A stretch of 64,000 bases of DNA from Guillardia theta CCMP2712. Taxonomy: Eukaryota > Cryptophyceae > Pyrenomonadales > Geminigeraceae. Position 1 is the stretch's first letter. Each line of letters opens with the position of its first letter. Both the position numbers and the translations under genes were made by a program. The notes beneath the pieces were generated by a model. The model saw only the letters and a program-made list of their open reading frames with translations. It searched no databases and was not told the DNA's origin. This document shows positions 36,066-47,800 of this stretch, one piece after another. The stretch covers positions 514,362 to 578,361 of the forward strand of contig NW_005434628.1 in the NCBI RefSeq assembly GCF_000315625.1, given 5' to 3'.

Positions 36066-37897
36066 TTTTTTTGTTTAATTTTGATAGCTAAACGTGACGA
36101 CACAAACCATAAAATTTCAAAATGTTCAGAACATGTCGTGCTGGTAGAGACATGTAGCAGTGACCGGACTCTCCTGCCACCGATTGTCCTCGTACTGATT
36201 TTTAACTTAACTTTGAGTAAAGTGACCGGACAATGAAAAGACTATTCATAGCAGCATTGTCCATCGCGAGACTACTTGATACGGTCCGACGGTCTTTTAC
36301 CGTTCGGGGTGTCTACCACACCGCGATCTCGACGTCACGGTTTTTGAGATCTCAAGCATTATACATAATACCCTGAGCTTATGTATAATACATAATTCTC
36401 GTGACTGCTCCTCAAATGGCAGAGGGGAAACATGCAGGGTTCGAGAGTGAAGGGGTGGGGGTGATAGGCATGCTGGAGAATAATGGGGTACAGGGAGTAT
36501 GTCAGTGGGGGTAGCGACTTTTCGAAGTAGTTTCTGGGGGTGGGGTAATCAAAAGAAAGAAGAGGACTCTGGCAGAGCGGCGGAGGCAAAGCGAAATGGT
36601 CGTGAGGTAGCGGAGCATACGACCACATTCCTCTGCATGTCGTGCGGGAGGCGGAGACAGATTGCTGCAGACCAGCATAAGTCGCCAGAAGACTTGTCCA
36701 ATAGCATCGTCATTCACTGTGTCAACGATTCATAGGTCGGTGTTCATGGTTTGCTTGTGCACAACCATGCTGATTGTGGAAATGCTTTGATTTCCTGCCA
36801 CAATGATAATGCTCCCGAAGCTATTCAGAGTCACATGCATTTGTACTACCTCAAAGAACATTCCTTGTTATCTGTGTTAGTGTACACTTTCATCACTACC
36901 TGATTGTATTTACAGGGGATAAAACTGGGTTTGCCACCTTTTCGAAGACGTTTGCAAGAAAGTAAGAAACCATGCTCAATCTATGTGACGAAATAATGCG
37001 AACCCAAAGCCGTTGATGAGCCCTTCAACAATGTCTTCCACTTGATGTTCAGTGATGAAATTTGCCATCACCGTCCTGCTATCTGACTGGCTTTGACGAA
37101 GTTTCACAATCTGAATACCTCCACGAATGTATTGCAATCTGATGTGCTTTTATGCTTATTTAGGAAAACAAATGGAGATGGTGCGCTCGCCTCGCCTCGA
37201 CATACAAAATCGTGTCGTTGCCAACCATCATTTTACATGAAGTGAAAACGCTTTCAAGCTTTCGCGCTTCACGCCGGTTTAGAATACATTATTTGGTTTG
37301 AGATGGTTCGAATCTCATCATTCTTCTGGGTGTAGATTTTTCGTAATGCATATATGAGCACTTAAAACTCGACCTCAGAATCATGTAAAAAGTTCACACA
37401 GTTCACCATGTAAATGTTCTTGCTGTTAATTTCTCCAGTCTTTGTCTGTCGTTTCTTCCTACGTATCTTTTCTATGCTTGATCGTGCTTGCTTGTAGATT
37501 GTGTGTGTCCTGATACCGAAAGAAAGCCTAGCAAGTTCAAGGTACCCCACCTTGAGGAAGTTGTCATGCTGACCAAGTTGTCATGCTAGGTCAGCATGAC
37601 ATGCATATCAACAGCAAGCCATGAATTACTTGATTGGAGCTCGGAAACAGAAGATTTGTTGTGTCAATCTGTCATTCGTTCGTACAATATGCTAATGAGC
37701 CACCCGTTTACGGCAATCACACCGAGGCTGTTCTCCAAATCCTCTTTCTGCTGATTGACTGGAAGCTGGAAATCAAACCGTTCAAAAGTTATGGATAAAA
37801 ATCAAAACGAACACGGCTGCATTGCTTTCACTCAAACTCTGTTGATGACTTTGAGTTTGTAGAGCTTGCTCTTCCATAAGGCGGATCTTGACAGGCT
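36066..37897. other. gene-poor AT-richer interval
   Basis: No exon is supported over about 1.8 kb. The notable content is ACGGTCCGACGGTCTTTTAC near 36279 and short direct words ATACATAATACCCTGAGCTT/ATGTATAATACATAATTC near 36360. There is also a G-rich stretch at 36455-36545 and a hairpin-forming inverted repeat at 37563-37600. Confidence 0.45.
37563..37600. repeat. inverted repeat, 12-bp arms
   Basis: GTCATGCTGACC (37563-37574) and GGTCAGCATGAC (37589-37600) are perfect reverse complements with a 14-base loop, which itself contains another GTCATGCT. It could form a hairpin or mark an insertion footprint. Confidence 0.85.
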
Positions 37898-38083
37898 TTG
37901 CTTTCTTGTTGGGTGATGTATCCAGCAGAGAAGAAGGTTGGAGCGAACATGCTGCTGAGGGGCTCCAATCGGAGTTTTGAGACTTCCCGACAGCACACCT
38001 TGACCCCAGCACTGCCAACACTGATAACCGGCAGCATTATGATTGCCAGCTGTGCGTTACTCTTCCTTGGCTGCTTTTTGTGA
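37898..38083 (+). CDS. possible exon with C-terminal membrane anchor
   Basis: A + frame reads YPAEKKVGANMLLRGSNRSF, ETSRQHTLTPALPTL and then a hydrophobic end, ITGSIMIASCALLFLGCFL, immediately before a stop at 38083. This looks like the last exon of a tail-anchored protein, but no upstream exon is recognised and the start shown is arbitrary. It may be chance. Confidence 0.25.
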   Translation: MLSCWVMYPAEKKVGANMLLRGSNRSFETSRQHTLTPALPTLITGSIMIASCALLFLGCFL

Positions 38084-38093
38084 CGTTCTTGTT

Positions 38094-38151
38094 GTGCATG
38101 CTACCAAGATCAGACTGAAAGTGTGCATGCTACCAAGATCAGACTGAAAGT
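38094..38151. repeat. perfect 29-bp tandem duplication
   Basis: GTGCATGCTACCAAGATCAG begins each of two adjacent 29-base copies at 38094 and 38123. They lie just after the possible tail-anchored exon. Confidence 0.92.
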
Positions 38152-38457
38152 GCGCACAGCGATTTGTTCTTGTCACAACATTTGTGTGATGACATGGGAG
38201 GATGAAATGCAACAATCATCGATTATGGCTGTGCTGCAACTCAAGGCGTTGAGTATGAGCAGCAAGCAAGTCAAAAAGAGCTGAGGTCAGAGCCGGCAGA
38301 CAGTCTTCTCTTCGAGCCCAAGCCAAACTCAGCTTCGTCGGACTCATTTCGAGCTATTTCTGCAAAGCAACATCTTGTACATCCCCTCAGCCTAGGCTAC
38401 TCTTTACTTCTGCTCAATCTTGCCACCGTTCTCTAAAGCCTTCTGTATTATGCTGTA

Positions 38458-38858
38458 ATGGTCGATCCTTTTTGTTTGAAATTCATAATTGATCGCTTTT
38501 CTCTTCCTGTTTTTGAGGTTGCGACACCAACCAACCCATCTCCACTTCAATGCGCTCACGTGCCGGATCGGATCTGCATGAATTCTAAATCGACTTTATC
38601 ACCACAAGATTTCTCTCCTCACCTGGTCTTTGGTAGTGCAGAACAACCTGGACTGATACCATCTTCTATCTCCGATGAAGAGCTTGTCCTGGGTGCGGCA
38701 AGTCACAAGGTTATGATGTCATAATCACAAAGTATACTCATTCACTCCATCTCCTATTGGGTTTGTTGATTTTCGTGTAGGAAAGGGCAAGCAACATGCC
38801 GCGCTCTCCGAGTAAGAAGGTAAAGGATCATTCAACAGCCTGCAGATGATGTTATAAT
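38458..38858 (+). CDS. possible small two- or three-exon gene, unrecognised
   Basis: A + frame from about 38517 reads VATPTNPSPLQCAHVPDRIC, NSKSTLSPQDFSPHLVFGSA and ISDEELVLGAASHK, followed by a GTTATG donor. After an AG near 38780 the sequence reads ERASNMPRSPSKK before a GTAAAG donor or run-on to a stop near 38845. Composition is plausible for protein and the two parts can be joined in frame. No family is recognised and the start is uncertain. It converges with the receptor-like gene ending at 38832, so the ends would abut or overlap. Confidence 0.3.
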
Positions 38859-41800
38859 CATCTTACTTGAGAAGAAACGATTCTCATACCTCCGTTCAAT
38901 CAATGTTCTACGACGCGCGCGATTCACCGGGTTGTAAATTTCTGTTTTTTGAAAGTATTCTCGTTTCGAATCAAATTTTCCTAAAGTTTTGTTTACATCC
39001 ATACAATTCTTTTCCACGGATGTTTCTGTGACGGCTTCTGTTCCAATTGGTTTGTCCAGCAACAGTTGTTGGTTCTCGCCTTGGTTGTCGTATTCTCTGA
39101 CTGTACAATCGTCAAGCTTATTTTCTGAACCATTCAAAGCACCACTTGGATAACTAAAGACACGTCTTCCTGTCTTCTCCATTGATTGCTCAGCTACATC
39201 CAAGCCGACTTCCTTAATCGTATCACCAAAACGAGTCTCATTCACAGTCTTGAGAGGCTGGAACTTGAAGTCTGAGTTTTGAATATACGAAGATAACAAT
39301 CCTAGTTCCATTTCGATTGATATGCCTTGTTGCGATCTGCAGATTCTATCAGTTCCATTGCGGAAAAGAAACGACATGATGGGTCTTACCTTCTTCTATC
39401 AGAGAATTTCTTCCCTCTAGTTTCCCTTCGCTTCCAATACCGTAGTACTCGTTCAAAGACGTTGGAACTATGATCCGGGAACATGTCAGGCCCAAACTCG
39501 GCATGGTCAGAGAGATCCTCGTCGCCGTCAAAGGATGCCCCGATCCCATCGTATCTTGAGCGATGTCTTGACGGCCTGAGGGTTGGCCAGCGAAGCAAGT
39601 CATGTCGGACCCGGTCAAACGCTCGAGCCCCATCCCCTGAGTAGAGCGCCGCATCCTCCAGCTTGCCCAACCTCCGCCCTTGTTTGGGTACAAACTGACC
39701 ATCCATCAAGTATCCGAAAGATGCTTCTGCTGATATCTGACGCCTGCAGTGCAGCTCTTCAAGCCAAGCTGGTCGATGAGGCTCCTTCACAAGCTTCGAG
39801 AAGAGGAGCTCCGGTCGCTGGTGGGCAGACCCTTCCGACAGCATCGTCGCCATACCTCCTGACAGATCGGGGGTACTCTTGCTTGTCCTGGCAAACTCCT
39901 CTAGATGCGGCAACGCTCTTTCAGGTTGCTCAAGAAGCTTCGAGAAGAGGAGCTCCGGTCGCTGGTGGGCAGACCCTTCCGACAGCATCGTCACGTTTGA
40001 AGGAGAGTCTTGTGTATTGTCAAGCTCACATGATGCAGGCTTTTGGATGCGGCAACGCTCTTTCAGGTTGCTCAAGAAGCTTCGAGAAGAGGAGCTCCGG
40101 TCGCTGGTGGGCAGACCCTTCCGACAGCATCGCGTGTGTTGCTTCCGATTGTTGGTCAGAGCTTCTGGCTATCTCTTGAGTACTTGAAGACGCTGTGGAG
40201 TTGCTAGATTGACCACCAGTAGTAGAAGAGCCTTCGAGACTGCACAAACCTTTTTCTATTTCATGGTCCGTGGAGCAAGAGCTTGCAGTGAGAGCATCCT
40301 CATTTGAAGTGCTTAGCTGCTCCTGAAACCCAAACTTCCCTAGAGTTGACATCCTTCGGATTGCAACTGTAAGGTTTTTTGCGACATAAGCCTTGTTTCT
40401 TCTCAAAGCAAATACCAGGATCAGACTGCCACAGCTGGCACCAACGATACTGAGGATGACATGAAGCTGTGGCCCTGCTTGCTTCTGGTTCTCTTCGACG
40501 ATTCTACTTTGTACCTTCACCCGCCATCCGAACCTCTTGAAGAGGGCGTCTGCGAGGTCATTGTCTGCCTTGTACTTCAGTTCATTTGCATTCTCAGTGG
40601 AGACAGCAAGTATACGGAAAGATGGCTGGACAATAGTTGATTGCCTGCGATTCAACCCCTGGAAGGAGAGTGTAGTTATTACTTCAAGCCATGTTTTCAG
40701 AGTCGTCGCTATCGTCTCCACTGTCGGATCAAGCTGGCTGATGTCAACGTTTTTCGCGTCATCGGAAGACATGATGAGGTCTATCAATAAGTAAGCAAAC
40801 GGCTTAACCAGAATATTCTTTGAAGCGACTGAACTTTCTCTGCCAAAACAGCAGGTCTTTGCCTGGAAACTTGATGATGCGAGAACAATCTTGACGACGC
40901 TATTTGATGTTCTGTCAGTGGAAGGACATGCCAGGCTTTCGTCGTTTAGGCCTGCAGCAATGCTACACATGTCGGGCAACCCATTGGCATTCACGACAGC
41001 GTAGGACTGATAAGCTCCATTCGTGTCCTGTACTCCCACAATCCTCAAGGAAGGAGCCAACGGCAAGATTTCAACGGGAGTCGTCGTAACAAAACCTTCT
41101 TTCACACAAGCCAAAGCACTAGTCGCACCCTCAACGAAACTGTTAGTCCCTTCCATACAAGGCGTACATTGACTGTTTCCGACAGTGTCCTTGTAAAACC
41201 CTTTTGAACATGGAGAGCACGAGCTCAAGGCATCCTTGAAAAACCCTTTTGAACACAAGCAGTCACTCAAAGATGTCGAGCCAGCACTTGACGTTGAGTT
41301 TGGGAAACATTCATAGCAGGCAACAGAACCAGAGGAAGCAGGAATTCCATTGTACGTGCCTGGCGGACACATTATACACTCAAGCCCACTTGCCGACAAG
41401 TACGTTCCTGCACCACAGGGTCGACAACCTCCCGCCTTGTCTAAAGAAGGAACTGAGCCAGGAGAGCAAACGCAGTCGGACGGTAACGAGCTCCCCTCAG
41501 CTGAAACCATATATGATCCACAACTCACACAACTACTTGAAGCAACACGACTGCTGTACGTGCCGGGCGGGCATGCTGAGCAGCTCTTGAGGCCTTTCTC
41601 AGGCTTGTAGTACCCCGGCGGACACATCCTGCAGGCTGCGTACCCGGGCGTGGTGTTTGACGTTGGGCCGGAAGGGACGACCTGCAAGCTCAGGTTGGGC
41701 CCAGGCACGAGGCTTCCGTTGCCCGGCACCAGCATGTAGCCTGCCTCGCATCCGCAGTCGGCTTGTGACACGCTGCCCGCCGCAGACGAGGAATGCGGGG

Positions 41801-44800
41801 GACAGGCCGTGCAGCTCGTCGCTCCGCCCTCGGACGCGTATGACCCCGCCGGACAGTTCGTACATGTCCCGTTGCCGGGCCCCGGCTTGTAAGTTCCTGG
41901 CTGGCACGGATCGCAGCCGAAGCGATCGAGGGGCTGCTGCCCGCCTGCGGAGACGTTGGCAAGCCAGCCAGGGCTGAAGCCCGGCAAGCACTCACAGTCG
42001 CTGATGGATGTGCTCTGTGCGGGAGAGGTTTGATGGCTACCGCATCTCTTACAGTACGTCGCTCCAAGCTCGTCGTTGTAGTGTCCTGCTGGACATGAGC
42101 TGCAGGCAGTGGAGCCATTCGGACTGCTGAAGAAGCCCAAGTCGCACAGACAGTCGTGTATGCTGGAGGATCCGGCTTGCGATTGCGTGTGCGACGGGCA
42201 GTGTTGACAGAAAGTAAGTCGGCTCTCGTTGTTGTACGTTCCTGGCAGACATGTGACGCAGTCACCACTCTTGGGGTCCATGTACATGCCGCTCATGCAT
42301 TGACAATCCAGGCGGTCGATCCCTGGAGGTCGCTGTAGGACCCAGCAGCGCACGGGCTGCAAGCTGGGCCCCATCGCCTTGCGCCCGACAGGTTGGCCAG
42401 CGGGCTGGCGTCGTAGAAGCCGGCATGACACTTGCACTCCCATACAAACGAGCTGCCTGCCGCCGAGACCGCATTGGCAGGGCACTGCGCACAGACGGAG
42501 GAGCCCGTGCCGTTGCTGTAGCTTCCCTCAGCGCATGGCCGGCAATCTGGCCCGCCCGCGCGGGAAGCGTTCGCAGCAGCGTTGACCCCCTGCCTAGTCA
42601 TCGACCCCGCCCCAGCGTCGTAGAAGCCTCCCTCGCAGATGCAGTCTGCCTGCGACGAGCTGCCCCGGAGGGAGGTCGAGTGGGTAGGACAGCCCGTGCA
42701 TCCCGTCGCACCCCAGGCCTCGAGAGCAGCAGACGAGCTGCAGTTACCGGAGCAGGAGGCGGCGCGTGACCCGTTGCTGTACGTGCCGGGCGGGCATGCT
42801 GAGCAGCTCTTGAGGCCTTTCTCAGGCTTGTAGTACCCCGGCGGACACATCCTGCAGGCTGCGTACCCGGGCGTGGTGTTTGACGTTGGGCCGGAAGGGA
42901 CGACCTGCAAGCTCAGGTTGGGCCCAGGCACGAGGCTTCCGTTGCCCGGCACCAGCATGTAGCCTGCCTCGCATCCGCAGTCGGCTTGTGACACGCTGCC
43001 CGCCGCAGACGAGGAATGCGGGGGACAGGCCGTGCAGCTCGTCGCTCCGCCCTCGGACGCGTATGACCCCGCCGGACAGTTCGTACATGTCCCGTTGCCG
43101 GGCCCCGGCTTGTAAGTTCCTGGCTGGCACGGATCGCAGCCGAAGCGATCGAGGGGCTGCTGCCCGCCTGCGGAGACGTTGGCAAGCCAGCCAGGGCTGA
43201 AGCCCGGCAAGCACTCACAGTCGCTGATGGATGTGCTCTGTGCGGGAGAGGTTTGATGGCTACCGCATCTCTTACAGTACGTCGCTCCAAGCTCGTCGTT
43301 GTAGTGTCCTGCTGGACATGAGCTGCAGGCAGTGGAGCCATTCGGACTGCTGAAGAAGCCCAAGTCGCACAGACAGTCGTGTATGCTGGAGGATCCGGCT
43401 TGCGATTGCGTGTGCGACGGGCAGTGTTGACAGAAAGTAAGTCGGCTCTCGTTGTTGTACGTTCCTGGCAGACATGTGACGCAGTCACCACTCTTGGGGT
43501 CCATGTACATGCCGCTCATGCATTGACAATCGAGGATGCTGGTGCTGCCCGTAAGCCTGGACGTCATACCTGCGGGGCAGGCTGTGCAGGCGGTCGATCC
43601 CTGGAGGTCGCTGTAGGACCCAGCAGCGCACGGGCTGCAAGCTGGGCCCCATCGCCTTGCGCCCGACAGGTTGGCCAGCGGGCTGGCGTCGTAGAAGCCG
43701 GCATGACACTTGCACTCCCATACAAACGAGCTGCCTGCCGCCGAGACCGCATTGGCAGGGCACTGCGCACAGACGGAGGAGCCCGTGCCGTTGCTGTAGC
43801 TTCCCTCAGCGCATGGCCGGCAATCTGGCCCGCCCGCGCGGGAAGCGTTCGCAGCAGCGTTGACCCCCTGCCTAGTCATCGACCCCGCCCCAGCGTCGTA
43901 GAAGCCTCCCTCGCAGATGCAGTCTGCCTGCGACGAGCTGCCCCGGAGGGAGGTCGAGTGGGTAGGACAGCCCGTGCATCCCGTCGCACCCCAGGCCTCG
44001 AGAGCAGCAGACGAGCTGCAGTTACCGGAGCAGGAGGCGGCGCGTGACCCGTTGCTGTACGTGCCGGGCGGGCATGCTGAGCAGCTCTTGAGGCCTTTCT
44101 CAGGCTTGTAGTACCCCGGCGGACACATCCTGCAGGCTGCGTACCCGGGCGTGGTGTTTGACGTTGGGCCGGAAGGGACGACCTGCAAGCTCAGGTTGGG
44201 CCCAGGCACGAGGCTTCCGTTGCCCGGCACCAGCATGTAGCCTGCCTCGCATCCGCAGTCGGCTTGTGACACGCTGCCCGCCGCAGACGAGGAATGCGGG
44301 GGACAGGCCGTGCAGCTCGTCGCTCCGCCCTCGGACGCGTATGACCCCGCCGGACAGTTCGTACATGTCCCGTTGCCGGGCCCCGGCTTGTAAGTTCCTG
44401 GCTGGCACGGATCGCAGCCGAAGCGATCGAGGGGCTGCTGCCCGCCTGCGGAGACGTTGGCAAGCCAGCCAGGGCTGAAGCCCGGCAAGCACTCACAGCC
44501 AGAAGTTTGATTTTGTGCTGTTAATGGAAAGACACACACTGGAATCCATCCTGTTGAACGTTCCTGACAATTGGTTCCCCAGACCTGCTGGACATGAGCT
44601 GCAGGCAGTGGAGCCATTCGGACTGCTGAAGAAGCCCAAGTCGCACAGACCCTCTTCTCTCCACGCCTCCTCTGATCCCCTTGGTCCTGCACCTCCTGCA
44701 CCTCCTGCACCTCCTGCACCTTCCTGCACCTCCTGCTCTTCCTGCACCTCCGCTTTCCTTCGGCCTACTGACCTGCATGAGCTGTCCTTCCCGCGACACC

Positions 44801-47800
44801 GTCCGTGTCCGCTGCAGTTAACTTTGGCTATGCACCTTCCTTCACACTCGCCGCCGTATCGGTTTCTTGTGCAAGCCTCGCACATCATGCCCGAGTATCC
44901 TCCGTAGCACTCGCACCGACCTTGCACGCATCGCCTCCCGTCTCCCAGGCAGTCCATGTCGGACCGACATGTTCCGTTGTGATCTGCCGTACTGTTGGCT
45001 ATGATGTCCGAGCAGTTGGGTCCTGTGTATCCCCTGAAGCACCTGGACCGACCCCGTCAGTAAGGTACAGGAGCGGCAAGCGGGAGGAAAGAAGACCCCA
45101 CAGTAAGCAGAACACAGCAGGACCAAGGCTCGCGCCCTCTCTAGCCTCCTCTGATCCCCTTGGTCCTGCACCTCCTGCACCTTCCTGCACCTCCTGCACC
45201 TTCCTGCACCTCCTGCACCTTCCTGCACCTCCGCTCTCCTTCGGCCTACTGACCTGCATGAGCTGTCCTTCCCGCGACACCGTCCGTGTCCGCTGCAGTT
45301 AACTTTGGCTATGCACCTTCCTTCACACTCGCCGCCGTATCGGTTTCTTGTGCAAGCCTCGCACATCATGCCCGAGTATCCTCCCTAGCAATCGCAACCG
45401 ACTTTGCACGCATCGCCTCCCGTCTCCCAGGCAGTCCATGTCGGACCGACATGTTCCGTTGTGATCTGCCGTACTGTTGGCTATGATGTCCGAGCAGTTG
45501 GGTCCTGTGTATCCCCTGAAGCACCTGGACCGACCCCGTCAGTAAGGTACAGGAGCGGCAAGCGGGAGGAAAGAAGACCCCACAGTAAGCAGAACACAGC
45601 AGGACCAAGGCTCGCGCCCTCTCTACCCCCCTTCTTCTCTCGCTCTGCTCTCCTGGCCTCCTCTGATCCCCTTGGTCCTGCACCTCCTGCACCTTCCTGC
45701 ACCTCCTGCGCCCTCCTGCACCTCCGCTTTCCTTCGGCCTACTGACCTGCATGAGCTGTCCTTCCCGCGACACCGTCCGTGTCCGCTGCAGTTAACTTTG
45801 GCTATGCACCTTCCTTCACACTCGCCGCCGTATCGGTTTCTTGTGCAAGCCTCGCACATCATGCCCGAGTATCCTCCGTAGCACTCGCACCGACCTTGCA
45901 CGCATCGCCTCCCGTCTCCCAGGCAGTCCATGTCGGACCGACATGTTCCGTTGTGATCTGCCGTACTGTTGGCTATGATGTCCGAGCAGTTGGGTCCTGT
46001 GTATCCCCTGAAGCACCTGGACCGACCCCGTCAGTAAGGTACAGGAGCGGCAAGCGGGAGGAAAGAAGACCCCACAGTAAGCAGAACACAGCAGGACCAA
46101 GGCTCGCGCCCTCTCTACCCCCTTTCTTCTCTCGCTCTGCTCTCCGAGCCTCCTCTGATCCCCTTGGTCTTGCACGTCCTGCACCATCCTGCACCTCTGC
46201 ACCTCCTGCACCTCCTGCACCTCCTGCACCTCCTGCACCTTCCTGCACCTCCGCTTTCCTTCGGCCTACTGACCTGCATGAGCTGTCCTTCCCGCGACAC
46301 CGTCCGTGTCCGCTGCAGTTAACTTTGGCTATGCACCTTCCTTCACACTCGCCGCCGTATCGGTTTCTTGTGCAAGCCTCGCACATCATGCCCGAGTATC
46401 CTCCGTAGCACTCGCACCGACCTTGCACGCATCGCCTCCCGTCTCCCAGGCAGTCCATGTCGGACCGACATGTTCCGTTGTGATCTGCCGTACTGTTGGC
46501 TATGATGTCCGAGCAGTTGGGTCCTGTGTATCCCCTGAAGCACCTGGACCGACCCCGTCAGTAAGGTACAGGAGCGGCAAGCGGGAGGAAAGAAGACCCC
46601 ACAGTAAGCAGAACACAGCAGGACCAAGGCTCGCGCCCTCTCTACCCCCCTTCTTCTCTCGCTCTGCTCTCCGAGCCTCCTCTGATCCCCTTGGTCCTGC
46701 ACCTTCCTGCACCTCCTGCACCTCCTGCACCTTCCTGCTCCTTCGGCCTACTGACCTGCATGAGCTGTCCTTCCCGCGACACCGTCCGTGTCCGCTGCAG
46801 TTAACGCGACACCGTCCGTGTCCGCTGCAGTTAACTTTGGCTATGCACCTTCCTTCACACTCGCCGCCGTATCGGTTTCTTGTGCAAGCCTCGCACATCA
46901 TGCCCGAGTATCCTCCGTAGCACTCGCACCGACCTTGCACGCATCGCCTCCCGTCTCCCAGGCAGTCCATGTCGGACCGACATGTTCCGTTGTGATCTGC
47001 CGTACTGTTGGCTATGATGTCCGAGCAGTTGGGTCCTGTGTATCCCCTGAAGCACCTGGACCGACCCCGTCAGTAAGGTACAGGAGCGGCAAGCGGGAGG
47101 AAAGAAGACCCCACAGTAAGCAGAACACAGCAGGACCAAGGCTCGCGCCCTCTCTACCCCCCTTCTTCTCTCGCTCTGCTCTCCTGGCCTCCTCTGATCC
47201 CCTTGGTCCTGCACCTTCCTGCACCTTCCTGCACCTTCCTGCACTTCCTGCACCTTCCTGCACCTCCTGCATCTCCTGCACCTTCCTGCACCTCCTGCAC
47301 CTTCGCTCTCCTTCGGCCTACTGACCTGCATGAGCTGTCCTTCCCGCGACACCGTCCGTGTCCGCTGCAGTTAACTTTGGCTATGCACCTTCCTTCACAC
47401 TCGCCGCCGTATCGGTTTCTTGTGCAAGCCTCGCACATCATGCCCGAGTATCCTCCGTAGCACTCGCACCGACCTTGCACGCATCGCCTCCCGTCTCCCA
47501 GGCAGTCCATGTCGGACCGACATGTTCCGTTGTGATCTGCCGTACTGTTGGCTATGATGTCCGAGCAGTTGGGTCCTGTGTATCCCCTGAAGCACCTGGA
47601 CCGGCCCCGTCAGTAAGGTACAGGAGCGGCAAGCGGGAGGAAAGAAGCCCCACAGTAAGCAGAACACAGCAGGACCAAGGCTCGCGCCCTCTCTACCCCC
47701 CTTCTTCTCTCGCTCTGCTCTCCTGGCCTCCTCTGATCCCCTTGGTCCTGCACCTCCTGCACCTTCCTGCACCTCCTGCACCTCCTGCACCTCCTGCACC

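Noticed and set aside
37290-37325. tRNA-like T-arm around GGTTCGAATC
   Set aside because: The bases flanking TTCGAAT do not pair as a five-base T stem, and no acceptor stem or anticodon arm was found.
42308-42309. The 55-bp difference between repeat copies interpreted as an intron
   Set aside because: On the coding strand the extra segment begins CACAGC and ends CCTC, so it has no GT-AG ends, and it encodes a normal part of the Cys repeat.
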